64,000 nt of DNA from Dipteris shenzhenensis (Eukaryota > Polypodiophyta > Polypodiopsida > Gleicheniales). The notes below the pieces were generated by a model. It saw nothing but the letters and a program-made list of their open reading frames with translations. It did no database searches and was not told where the DNA came from. Location: NCBI GenBank assembly GCA_047967505.1, contig CM106541.1. The stretch is one strand, 5' to 3'. The position numbers and the translations under genes were made by a program. Below are positions 1 to 9,317 of this stretch, piece after piece (within the stretch, counting starts at the first letter, position 1; each line of letters starts with the position of its first letter).

Positions 1-287
1 TTGGGATATCTCAAGGTGTATGCCTCAGGCACACCTTATGTTTCTATGTGTGAGTGCTAGAAGCACAGTTAGGTGCCCACAAGCACAATTAGGTGGTGGA
101 AAAGCCACATAGGATGATTGAGTGAATCTAGGAGCAGATTGAGGAGATGATTGTGGAGCTTTGAGGTCATCAGTGATGTCAGTGACCTTGTATGAGGTGC
201 CTACTTAAGGACCTCTTTCTTCTTCATTCCATAAGCAAGTATTCTGAATTTGTGTCAACTCTACTCTTTCCTTTCAGTATTCCAACA
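1..287 (+). repeat. 5' LTR of TR-GAG element (first 2 bp outside the window)
   Basis: This matches 2353-2639 base for base except position 88. The complete repeat is bounded by TGTTGG and CCAACA. The primer-binding site starts directly after it. Confidence 0.93.
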
Positions 288-300
288 TGGTATCAGAGCC
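288..300 (+). other. Primer-binding site of TR-GAG element
   Basis: The 13 bases TGGTATCAGAGCC begin immediately after the 5' LTR. They are the standard sequence complementary to the 3' end of initiator methionine tRNA used by plant Copia elements. Confidence 0.92.
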
Positions 301-1142
301 ATTTGATCCCCCTTGAGCCCATTTCTGCCACATCATCATCTTCTTCTTCATCTTCTTCTTCTCCATTTTCCTCTTTCTTCCCAAAATCTTTGAGAGCTTG
401 GTTCTCCATCTACAAACGACCATTGCCCAAACCCTCTGAGCTGGAAACTCCTCTAGTATGGGCGAACTTCCACCTGCAAGCAATTGAAGAAAAAACGTCT
501 GTGGTGGCTGCCATTCTCCAAACAGCGAATTTCTTCTGTTGCTCAATACTCCCTGCCTGCTCCGCCATTGCCTGAGCCCTCTTAGGAGTAGATGGGCGAC
601 CTCAAGACGAAGATTTTGAGCCATTTTTCAAGTCATTTGGTTTAGTAACGAGGGAGAAATCGTCAAAACTCAGTTTCAGCCTGTAGCAACTCTCCCGGGC
701 AAAAGTGCGCACCATTTCGTCCAACCTCTGTGCTGGACCTTCTCTGGTATATGAGCTTTCTTTTGCTTCAGAAAGCCCTCTTTTCTTTGCTTTGAAGAGT
801 GTGATATGAGCCCTCCAAGTTCAGCTCTCTAGTTTTGACAGTTTTGACATACTTTTGAAAATGATGCTACATAAAATGCTACTCTAGCATTTCTGGTCTT
901 TTGAAGTTTTTAATAACTTCACTACAAGTGTTGCTTCAGTTTTGTTTTGACTTGCTAGACTTGGTGGTGATTGGAAAGTGTTTATTTCATTCACTCCTAT
1001 GAAGCATGCAAAAGTAGCATCATTGTTTGAAAACTAGTCACTACTATTTGCTACATCAAGTGGTTATACTTTGGAAGTATTTCAGTTCTTTTTGCCTTGT
1101 AAGAGAGATAGACACTGCCCAATATCTGGGTTAGACCCTCTC

Positions 1143-1973
1143 ATGGCTACTTTATATAATCTTGAGAAGTTCAATGGAAAGGGGTTCCATACATGGCAAA
1201 TGAAGGTAAAATTTGCATTAATGCGGGAGAACTTATGGGGACTTGTCAAACCTACTCCTACCGCTTCTTCTACGGCCTCAAATGCTGGGGAATCTTCAGC
1301 TCCGACACGACCGGCAAGGGATCCAGCAAGAGAAGAAAAAGCATATGGTATAATTGCTTTAGCTTTGGGTGATGATTACATACATCATATATCTGACTTG
1401 GAGTCTCCATCGGAAGCATGGCAGAAGCTAGATTTGATTTTTGGTGCAAGCTCTCACATATCTAAACTATCACTTAAAATTTCCTTCTTTGAATTAAAGA
1501 TGGCAAGTGATACTACTTTAGCTGCCCATGTCAACTATATGTGGAGTCTTATGACTCAGTTAGCTTCTATCAACTCTCCTATCACCCCTGATGATGCTAT
1601 GGCAGTACTACTTAAGAGTATGCCTGAAAGCTTTGATCACATTGTAAGCACTTTGAAGAATCTTCCCAATCCACACCTTGAAGGCATTATCTCAGCTCTC
1701 CAAGAAGAAGAAAGACATATGGAGTTAAGGAAAGGCAATGACACTGCTTATGTTATGAAATTCCAGAAGGGCAAGTATTCTCCTTGCAATCACTGTGGAA
1801 AAACAAATCACCTATCAAAGGACTGCTTCAAAGTAAATCCATGCAAGCACTGTGGCAAAAACAACCATAGTGAGAAGTTTTGCAGAAACAAAGAAAAGAC
1901 AGAAAATGCAAATCTACTTACAGTGAATGAGCCTCCACAAGATGAGGCATCTTTTGAAGATTATGCATTTTGA
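1143..1973 (+). CDS. gag: Gag-like nucleocapsid protein of TR-GAG element
   Basis: The ATG at 1143 gives 276 residues with no internal stop; the open frame extends upstream to about 1071 but without an ATG. The N-terminus (LEKFNGKGFHTWQ...) is of the Copia Gag type (UBN2 / gag-polypeptide family). Two CCHC zinc knuckles follow near residues 216-245: CNHCGKTNHLSKDC and CKHCGKNNHSEKFC. The tail is acidic. Such proteins assemble the virus-like particle and bind element RNA in the cytoplasm. It is the only gene of the element, with an 855-bp leader before it and about 375 bp of 3' non-coding sequence after it. An open frame in an element without pol suggests that Gag is either useful for its mobility or too young to have decayed. 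Confidence 0.88.
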   Translation: MATLYNLEKFNGKGFHTWQMKVKFALMRENLWGLVKPTPTASSTASNAGESSAPTRPARDPAREEKAYGIIALALGDDYIHHISDLESPSEAWQKLDLIFGASSHISKLSLKISFFELKMASDTTLAAHVNYMWSLMTQLASINSPITPDDAMAVLLKSMPESFDHIVSTLKNLPNPHLEGIISALQEEERHMELRKGNDTAYVMKFQKGKYSPCNHCGKTNHLSKDCFKVNPCKHCGKNNHSEKFCRNKEKTENANLLTVNEPPQDEASFEDYAF

Positions 1974-2339
1974 AGATCATCTCTATGTATGCTCCAGATC
2001 TCTCTTTTTATGTCAAGGTACTCAGCCTGGATAGTCCTCCAAAATGAATGAAAATAAACTATTGTGTTTTGTGTGTTTTGTAAACACCTCTGGTCACCTT
2101 ATGATGTAGGCCATGTGTATGTTTTGTTCCATGGTACCTCCTACAGACATTGTGTGCATGTACATGCAGGGGAGATAACCATTGGAAGGTCTGTTTGTAT
2201 CCCTTTCTGTTTACCTTACACCCAAGGTAACCCTTGCTAGCATGAGAACCTAGCCATAGATTAATCCTTGACCACCATGAGATGGCATGAGAAACTATGA
2301 GACTAGATGTATCCTTGACATAGCCTGAGGCATTTCCTT

Positions 2340-2350
2340 GAGGGGGGGTT
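2340..2350 (+). other. Polypurine tract of TR-GAG element
   Basis: The G-rich run GAGGGGGGGTT ends exactly where the 3' LTR begins (TGTTGG). This is the expected place for the plus-strand primer. Confidence 0.8.
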
Positions 2351-2639
2351 TGTTGGGATATCTCAAGGTGTATGCCTCAGGCACACCTTATGTTTCTATG
2401 TGTGAGTGCTAGAAGCACAGTTAGGTGCCCACAAGCACAGTTAGGTGGTGGAAAAGCCACATAGGATGATTGAGTGAATCTAGGAGCAGATTGAGGAGAT
2501 GATTGTGGAGCTTTGAGGTCATCAGTGATGTCAGTGACCTTGTATGAGGTGCCTACTTAAGGACCTCTTTCTTCTTCATTCCATAAGCAAGTATTCTGAA
2601 TTTGTGTCAACTCTACTCTTTCCTTTCAGTATTCCAACA
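2351..2639 (+). repeat. 3' LTR of TR-GAG element
   Basis: This is the complete 289-bp copy, from TGTTGG to CCAACA. The following bases (ATTCGGTGG) resume the leader of Copia A copy 1, as shown by comparison with copy 2 near 51677 on the minus strand. Confidence 0.93.
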
Positions 2640-3427
2640 ATTCGGTGGAGGATTTTCAAAGTTATAAATCTCTGTGTATTCGATTTCGTCTCTCTGTTAT
2701 GCATTTTTCATGCTAAGGTTTTGAAACCTTAGATTTATGCCACATGGCAGTGGATAAGTGTTGACTCCCATTTCGCACTCATCGGTTGGGATTTTGGAGT
2801 TTCGGCAGAAGAGAGATATTTGCAGATTTTCTTGCTGATTCCGATTATGCAATGGCGCCCATGTTTTGAGGCATCTCAGGTCCTATTTTCAGTAGCGCTC
2901 ATTACCGTGGGACTATGATTTCTTGAGCATACCTTATGCAGATCACTCTGGTTGCAGTTTGAGCAGTGTGCGCTCATTCGTGGTATGCATTGGGTTGCAG
3001 TGGATGATTTATAGGCCATTTGGATGCATTGCGGTCCTTGTTGGATGCGCTGATAGGCCCAAATTGCCTTGTGGGATGCTATTTTTTATGGACGCTTTGC
3101 ACATGGATGCTATTTTAAGCTGAGGGACAGCTTTGACACATTGCAGGTGATGCACTGATAGTGCTATCCTCTCTTGGATGAGACATTATTGATGCATATG
3201 CCAGTGGACAGTGTTTCTGCTTGAGTCATTTGGCACTTATTGGCATTTTCTTTTGGGCCAGATTTGCTCATATGGATGCATAGTATATGCACATGAGTCA
3301 GATGCTTTGAGCTTTGAATTTTGGTGATATTTCACTCTATTGTGGCATACACATTTGGGTGCACCTGGTATTTGGTGTGATTCTCTCTTGCAGGCACTAG
3401 CATTTGGGATTTTGCTTTATTTGCATC

Positions 3428-6400
3428 ATGGCATCCTCTTCCATGTCTGAAAAGGAGTTTTTTAGCATTAAAAAGTTTGATGGGACAAACTTTTCTTTGT
3501 GGAAAGAACAAATAAGGGATGTGCTTATTCAAAAGAAGCAGATTAAACCCTTGGCAGGTATTGAAGCTAAGCCTGCAAATATGTCTGAGGATGATTGGAA
3601 TGAGTTGGATGCATTAGCAAAGTCTACTATTAGACTTCATCTTGCAGAGTCAGTTTATTTCACAGTAGTAAATGAGCAGACTACTGAAGATTTGTGGAAG
3701 AAACTGTGTGCCACTTATGAGAAGGAAACTGCCTCTAATAAAGTTTACCTCATGAAGAGGTTGTTTGAGCTGCAGATGAAGGAAGGGGTCTCCATTGCTT
3801 CTCACTTGAATGAATTCAATATTATTTTCAGCCAGCTTCAGGCTCAGAAAATGAATTTTGATGCGGAGACTAAGGCAATATTTCTCTTATGTTCATTGCC
3901 ATCCTCATGGGATACCTTCCGTACAGCTGTAAGTAACTCTGCACCTGGTGGAGTACTGAAATTTGATGATGTTGTGGGTAGCTTGTTGGCCGAGGAGATT
4001 AGACGAAAGTCTATGGATGGCAACAAGCAGGATGCAGCCTTAAATGTGCAAAGGGGCAGATCACAGTTCAGGGGGAAGTCCCAAGAAAGAGGGAAGTCTC
4101 GTAGCAAATCCAGGGCACGAAACATTGAGTGTTACCACTGTGGCAAGAAGGGCCATATGAAAAAGGATTGCTACAAGCTGAAAAGAGAGCAAAAGGATAA
4201 GAAAAAGAATGCAAATTAGGGTGCAAATCAAAAGGAAGAGAGTCCAAGGGAGGACAAAGGAAAAGTGAAGATCGAGGAGATCAATGCAGTCACACATGAT
4301 AGTGACAATGATGTTCTCTTCATGTCTAGTTTATCTGCAGAGTTGCTTGCCACTTCAGATGATGCATATTCCCAGGATTGGATTTTGGATTCTGGTGCTT
4401 CATTCCATGTTACTCCCCATAGGGAATGGTTCTCCACTTATGATAGTGGAAAGACAGGTTGTGTGCATCTTGGAAATGACTATGCATGTGACATAGTGAG
4501 AGCAGGTGACATAAAGTTTTCTTTTGCAAATGGGTCTGCATTTGTTTTGAAACATGTGAGACATGTGCCTAAGCTGACCAAGAGTCTTATTTCAGTGGGT
4601 CAGCTAGATGATGCTGGTTTTCACACCACTTTTGGCTTTCAGAGTTGGAAAATTCAGAAGGGCTCTATGCTTTTGGCTAGGGGTGCCAAGTGTGGGACTT
4701 TGTATCCCTTACATGTATCAGGGGTATTTGATCATGTTGTTGCAATAACCGAGCAGCCAAGCACTTCTTTGTGGCATTGCAGGTTGGGGCACATGAGCCA
4801 GAATGGGATGAAACTCTTATGCCGTTTGGGTTATGTACCGCATTTGAGTTTCTCTGATTTTGAATTTTGTGAGCATTGTCTCTATGGGAAGCAGACTAAA
4901 TCAGCCCATAAAAGAAGGGGAAAGAAAGAGTTTGAAATGCTTGATTTGGTGCATTCAGACGTATGTGGTCCCATGCCTACACGGTCATTAGGCAGGGCTG
5001 AATACTATGTGACATTCATTGATGATGCAACTAGGAAAGTGTGGGCTTATGCTATAGCTCGGAAGAGTGATGTGTTCCAGGTATTTCAGAAATGGCTGGC
5101 CTTGGTTGAGAATCAGTCAACTAGAACGCTTAAATGCCTACGGACTGACAATGGTGGAGAGTATCTCTCTCATGACTTTCAGCATTTCTGTGATACTCGT
5201 GGGATTAAGAGGGAGCTTACATCCCCTCGTACTCTAGAGCAAAATCCAGTTGCAGAAAAGATGAATCGTACCATTCAAGAAAGGTTGGAATGAATGCTTT
5301 CCAATGCAAGTCTTTCTGGTGGTTTTTGGGCTGAGGCAATGAAGACTGCAGTGCATGTGATCAATAGATCACCTAGTAAGAGTTTGGATGGTGGTATTCC
5401 TGAAGAGGCATGGAGTGGCAAGAAGCCCTCTTACTCTCATTTGCGTATATTTGGGTGTGAGGCATATGCACATGTGCCAAAAGAGCTTCGAAAGAAGCTA
5501 GATCCTAAGTCTAGGAAATGCATCTTTCTAGGTTATGGTGAAAGTGGAGAGATGGGCTATCGTCTCTGGGATCCAGAAGCAAAGAAGATCATACGCAGCC
5601 ATGATGTGGTCTTCAATGAGAAGAAGATGCATAAGGCACCCATGAGGGATGTGGAAATGAGGAGAATCACTTTCCAGGATGTGAATCCACCTGCATATGT
5701 TGATAGACAGCAAGCTGTCCATGCACCAAATGTGCAAGAAATGGTACAACCAAGTACTCCCACAAATATACAATCAAGGGTAGATGATGGATCATCTATT
5801 GGTGGAAATGATGAGCCAAATGTGGCTGATATGCAAGTGGGACAGCAAGCTGAAATGCCCTTGAGAAGATCATCTAGAGTGTCTAGACCGCCTGATAGGT
5901 TTGTTCCAGGGGTAGACTATGTGATGCTTACTGATTGCGGGGAGCCTTCTTGCTACAAAGAGGCTATGATGCGTGAGGATCAACGCAAGTGGGAGTATGC
6001 TATGCAATCAGAGATGAGTTCACTTATGAAGAATAAGACTTGGGACTTGGTTTCTTTGCCACATGGAAAGAAAGCATTGCCATGTAAATGGGTCTACAAA
6101 ATGAAGGTCACAGGTGATGATGTGCCTAGGTACAAGGCCCGTTTGGTTGCTAAAGGGTTCAAGCAAGAGAAGGGTGTGGACTTTGATGAGATATTCTCTC
6201 CGGTTGTGAAGATGACCACACTTAGATGCATGCTTGGACTAGTGGCATCAGAGGATATGGAGCTTATGCAAATGGATGTTAAGACAGCTTTCTTGCATGG
6301 GGATTTGCATGAGGAAATTTACATGGTGCAGCCGGAAGGCTTTGAAGAAAAGGGCAAAGAGCATTTAGTTTGCAAGCTGAAAAAGAGTCTCTATGGTCTT

Positions 6401-7645
6401 AAGCAAGCACCTAGAGAATGGTATCAGAAGTTTGATGCTTTCATTCGGTCCCAGGGTTTTAGAAGGAGTGAAATTGATCATTGCCTCTACACTAAAAGGG
6501 CTAAGGATAATAGCCTGATAATCTTGGCACTATATGTGGATGATATGCTATTGGCTAGCAAGAATACTTATGAGCTAGATGCTTTAAAGGCCAAGTTGCA
6601 TGAGGCCTTTGATATGAAGGATTTGGGACTTGCAGGTCATATTCTTGGTATGCGCATCATGCGTGATCGGAGTAGGAAACTCCTTTGGCTTTCACAAAAA
6701 GAGTATGTTACAAAAGTATTGCAGCGTTTCAATATGGAGGGGGGGAAGGCAGTGAGTACTCCATTGCCTCCATATGTGAAACTGAGTCATACAGATAGTC
6801 CCAAATCAGATGAGGAGAGGGCCATGATGGCCAAGGTTCCTTATGCATCAGCAGTTGGGAGTCTTATGTATGCTATGATAGCTACTAGACCAGACATTGC
6901 ATTTGCTACTACTCCATTGCCTCCATATGTGAAACTGAGTCATATAGATAGTCCCAAATCAGATGAGGAGAGGGCCATGATGGCCAAGGTTCTTTATGCA
7001 TCAGCAGTTGGGAGTCTTATGTATGCTATGATAGCTACTAGACCAGACATTGCATTTGCAGTGGGAGTTGTTAGCCGGTATATGGCTAATCCAGGAAAGA
7101 GGCATTGGGAGGCAGTTAAGTGCATCATGAGGTACATGAAGGGTACCAAGGAGATGTGCATTTGCTTTGGTAAAGGAGACATGCGTGTACTTGGGTACAC
7201 AGATTCAGACTATGCAGGGCATGTGGATAGTAGGAGATCCACTTCCGGTTATGTGTTCACCTTTGCAGGTGGTGCAGTGTCGTGGATGTCTCGTGCACAA
7301 AAGTGCATTGCTTTGTCTACCACAGAGGCTAAGTATGTTGCAGCCACAGAGGGTTGCAAGAAGGCTATATGGCTTGATCGGCTAGTGGGAGATTTGGGGA
7401 TTCATACAGGTGTACCGACATTGCATAGTGATTCCATGAGTGCTATTCAGCTAGCACGGAATCCGGTCTTTCATGCAAAGACCAAACACATTGAGGTCAG
7501 GTACCATTTCATCAGGGAGGTACTTGAGGACAAGCGCATAGAGCTTGTCAAGGTTCATACAGATGATAACCCTGCAGATATGCTGACGAAGAGTCTACCT
7601 AGTCAGCGGTTTGAGTATTGTCGTGTATTGATGGGCATTGGATAG
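3428..7645 (+). pseudogene. Copia polyprotein (Gag-PR-INT-RT-RH), two nonsense codons
   Basis: This is one reading frame from ATG 3428 to the stop at 7643-7645, in Copia order. Gag carries a CCHC knuckle CYHCGKKGHMKKDC at residue 235. The protease has DSGAS at about 321. The integrase has an N-terminal HHCC region (WHCRLGHMS) and catalytic D511, D574 and E610 with the canonical 35-residue gap. The RT has YVDD near 6533-6544, and the RNase H begins at TDSDYAG near 7200. The frame is broken by TAG at 4217-4219, where copy 2 has TGG, and by TGA at 5291-5293, where copy 2 has TGC. A 153-bp in-frame tandem duplication lies at 6758-7063. Active-site residues are otherwise retained. Inactive as it stands. 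Confidence 0.93.
6758..7063 (+). repeat. 153-bp in-frame tandem duplication in Copia A copy 1 RT region
   Basis: Two adjacent 153-bp (51-codon) units, 6758-6910 and 6911-7063, each begin TPLPPYVKLSH and end RPDIAFA. Copy 2 has one unit. The copies differ at a few bases (HTD/HID, KVPY/KVLY). The segment lies between the RT catalytic core and RNase H. Confidence 0.92.
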
Positions 7646-7698
7646 TATGCTCACTGGTTGTTCTCCCTTAAAGGCACATTGTCCTTTAAGTGGGAGGT

Positions 7699-7869
7699 TG
7701 TGGGGGTTAAAGGTCACTGTGCCTTAACCCCGGTTATGTACAATACTCAAACACACATATAAATGAATGAAAAAGAAGATTAGGGTGGTTCTGCACCCAC
7801 CAAAACTTGTGTGGCTCTCTGTCTCTCTCTCTCCTTCTTCCTTTCTTGCTTCCGTTGAGAGCACTCTCA
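7699..7869 (+). repeat. 3' LTR of Copia A copy 1
   Basis: The repeat runs from TGTGGGGG to CACTCTCA, about 171 bp, and aligns with the 180-bp LTRs of copy 2 with small indels in the CT-rich part. A TATA-like TATAAAT lies at 7758-7764. A purine-rich tract (AAGTGGGAGGT) precedes it. Confidence 0.88.
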
Positions 7870-8516
7870 ATATGCTCATGCTTATGCTTATGCATGAGCA
7901 TAAGAACATGAGCATGAAAGATGGAAAAGAGGAGGGGAAGGACGAGAAGAGAGAAGAAGAGGGAAAGGAAAGACAGATTGGAAAAGGGGAAAGAGGGAAA
8001 GAAAGAGAGAAGAAGAGGGAAAGGAAAGAGGGAAAAAGAGACATATGCTCATGCTTAGCATAAGAGCATGAGCATGAAAGAGGGAAAAGAGGGGGGGAAA
8101 GAGGAGAAGAGAGAAGAAGAGGGAAAGGAAAGACAGATTGGAAAAGGGGAAAGAGGGAAAAGAGGGGGGGAAAGAGGAGAAGAGAGAAGAGGAGGAAAAG
8201 AGAAGCATGAGCATATGTCTCCTTCTCTTATGCTCATGCATAAGCATAAGCATGAGCATATGTCTCCTTCTCTTGCAAGCAAAAGCTGCTTGCAAGAGAA
8301 GGAGACATATGCTCATGCTTATGCTTATGCATGAGCATAAGAGAAGGGGGAAAGAGAGAAGAAGAGGGAAAGGAAAGAGGGAAAAAGAGGGGGAAAGAGA
8401 TTGAAAGATTGAAGGAGAAGAAGAAGGAAAGGAGGGAAAGAAGAGGAGAGAAGAGAGAAAGAAGAGGGAAGAGAGGGGAAGAGAGGGTTTCTACACCCAT
8501 CACTATAGTTAGTGCT
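7870..8516 (+). repeat. Purine-rich tandem/palindromic island
   Basis: The plus strand is almost pure A/G (GGGAAAGAGAGAAGA-type) for several hundred bases, broken by short palindromic blocks of ATGCTCATGC and GCATGAGCAT. A unit beginning GAGCATGAAAGA recurs with a period of 160 bp (about 7911 and 8071). Open frames on both strands here are low-complexity artefacts and not genes. Confidence 0.85.
8221..8347. repeat. Perfect inverted repeat, 61-bp arms, 5-bp loop
   Basis: The left arm 8221-8281 and right arm 8287-8347 are exact reverse complements around AAAGC. Within the arms, ATGCTCATG and CATGAGCAT make nested palindromes, so the single strand could fold into a long hairpin. Confidence 0.95.
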
Positions 8517-9109
8517 TAAGGCGCTAGCTGCAGGCCAATGCAAATAACAAAAATAACAAATGGAAAAAAGAGGAAGCACTTACTTGGAATAGTACGTCCC
8601 GCTCGGTGTTTTGTGAACTGGCCCTACAAAAGAGAGGAAACATACCATTTTTCAAATAAATGTTAGAGGAAGGAGGAGATTACAAAAGCAACTTCTCAAA
8701 AAGGTTGGATTGAGGAGACAAGGAGAAAGAGAAGGAAGAGAAATACAAAAAATACTAGAAGAGGTGAGTCTTCTTTCTTTCTTGAAATTTCGCTTTTTGT
8801 TTCAATCCTTTGAAATCAAGCATGAAAACTAGTACACAACTTTAGCAATACAAGGAGAAGCACTCACAAAACGAAATCTCACAAAAAACCTACCTACATT
8901 GTTCAAAGAGACTCACCTCTTGAAAGACTTCCTTTCAAGAAACCAAAGAGGGAGAAGGGTGGAGAGGGAGCATAAGAGCTAGGAGAGGGGTGAGTAGTGG
9001 TGAGGAGTGGAGAATAGAGTGGGAGGTCGTCGGAAATAGGTGGGAGGAGAGATTGCTTTGCTTACAATAGAGATTAGAGAGTGCTAAAGAAAGCGCTGCA
9101 TGTCACGTT
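8517..9109. other. No gene recognised between purine island and CACTA element
   Basis: A- and G-rich sequence with short polypurine runs. I found no convincing reading frame, transposon end or repeat of either neighbour. The left terminus of the CACTA element should lie in or near this interval but is not recognisable. Confidence 0.5.
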
Positions 9110-9131
9110 GGGTTTTGATTTTAACCCACAA

Positions 9132-9212
9132 CATCGCTATATAGTGACGTTTTTAATTAAAAGCGTTACTATATAGCGATGGAACAGAGCAAAACATCAC
9201 TATATAGCGATG
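9132..9212. repeat. Left subterminal repeats of CACTA element
   Basis: Three 18-bp motifs, at 9132-9149, 9164-9181 and 9195-9212, share the core CTATATAG with flanking GCGATG, GTGACG or CATC variants. They recur at the other end of the element. Confidence 0.85.
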
Positions 9213-9317
9213 CTTTGAGACACTTTAAGTTTAAAGTTAAAAAAGAAGCTCATAGAGTCTATTTTATAACTGTTAATATATTTCCTTGCACCTTATGTTG
9301 TGATTTTATAAGTGTAG

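Larger units (their letters stand above)
1..2639 (+). mobile_element. Gag-only non-autonomous LTR retrotransposon (TR-GAG type)
   Basis: Two near-identical LTRs (1-287, lacking the first two bases because the window starts inside it, and 2351-2639) flank an internal region with a tRNA-iMet-type primer site at 288-300, one Gag-like gene at 1143-1973 and a G-rich polypurine tract before the 3' LTR. No protease, integrase, reverse transcriptase or RNase H is present in the roughly 2.06-kb interior. This is the layout described for terminal-repeat retrotransposons with GAG domain, which must borrow pol from a partner. The LTRs differ at one visible position (88, a versus g), so insertion is recent. 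The element lies in the leader of Copia family A copy 1. Confidence 0.9.
2640..7869 (+). mobile_element. Copia family A retrotransposon, copy 1 (5' end outside the window)
   Basis: The sequence is colinear with the complete copy at 46807-52501 (minus strand): leader, gag, protease, integrase, reverse transcriptase, RNase H, polypurine tract and 3' LTR. The TR-GAG element interrupts its leader. By comparison with copy 2, about 820 bp of this element (5' LTR and first part of the leader) should lie beyond the left edge of the window. The long leader at 2640-3427 has no ATG-started gene I would support. Confidence 0.93.

Noticed and set aside
192-575. Frame across the TR-GAG 5' LTR and leader, and its copy in the 3' LTR
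   Set aside because: It crosses the primer-binding site and LTR edge. It is non-coding retrotransposon sequence.
2923-3123. A 66-codon frame in the Copia A leader, identical in both copies (also 51198-51398)
   Set aside because: It starts at TTG, not ATG, and identity between two young copies of one family does not show coding constraint.
7767-8579. Many open frames of 60-140 codons on both strands in the purine-rich island
   Set aside because: Their products are low-complexity (Lys/Glu/Arg or Ser/Phe/Pro/Leu repeats) and arise from A/G bias. The region is a repeat.
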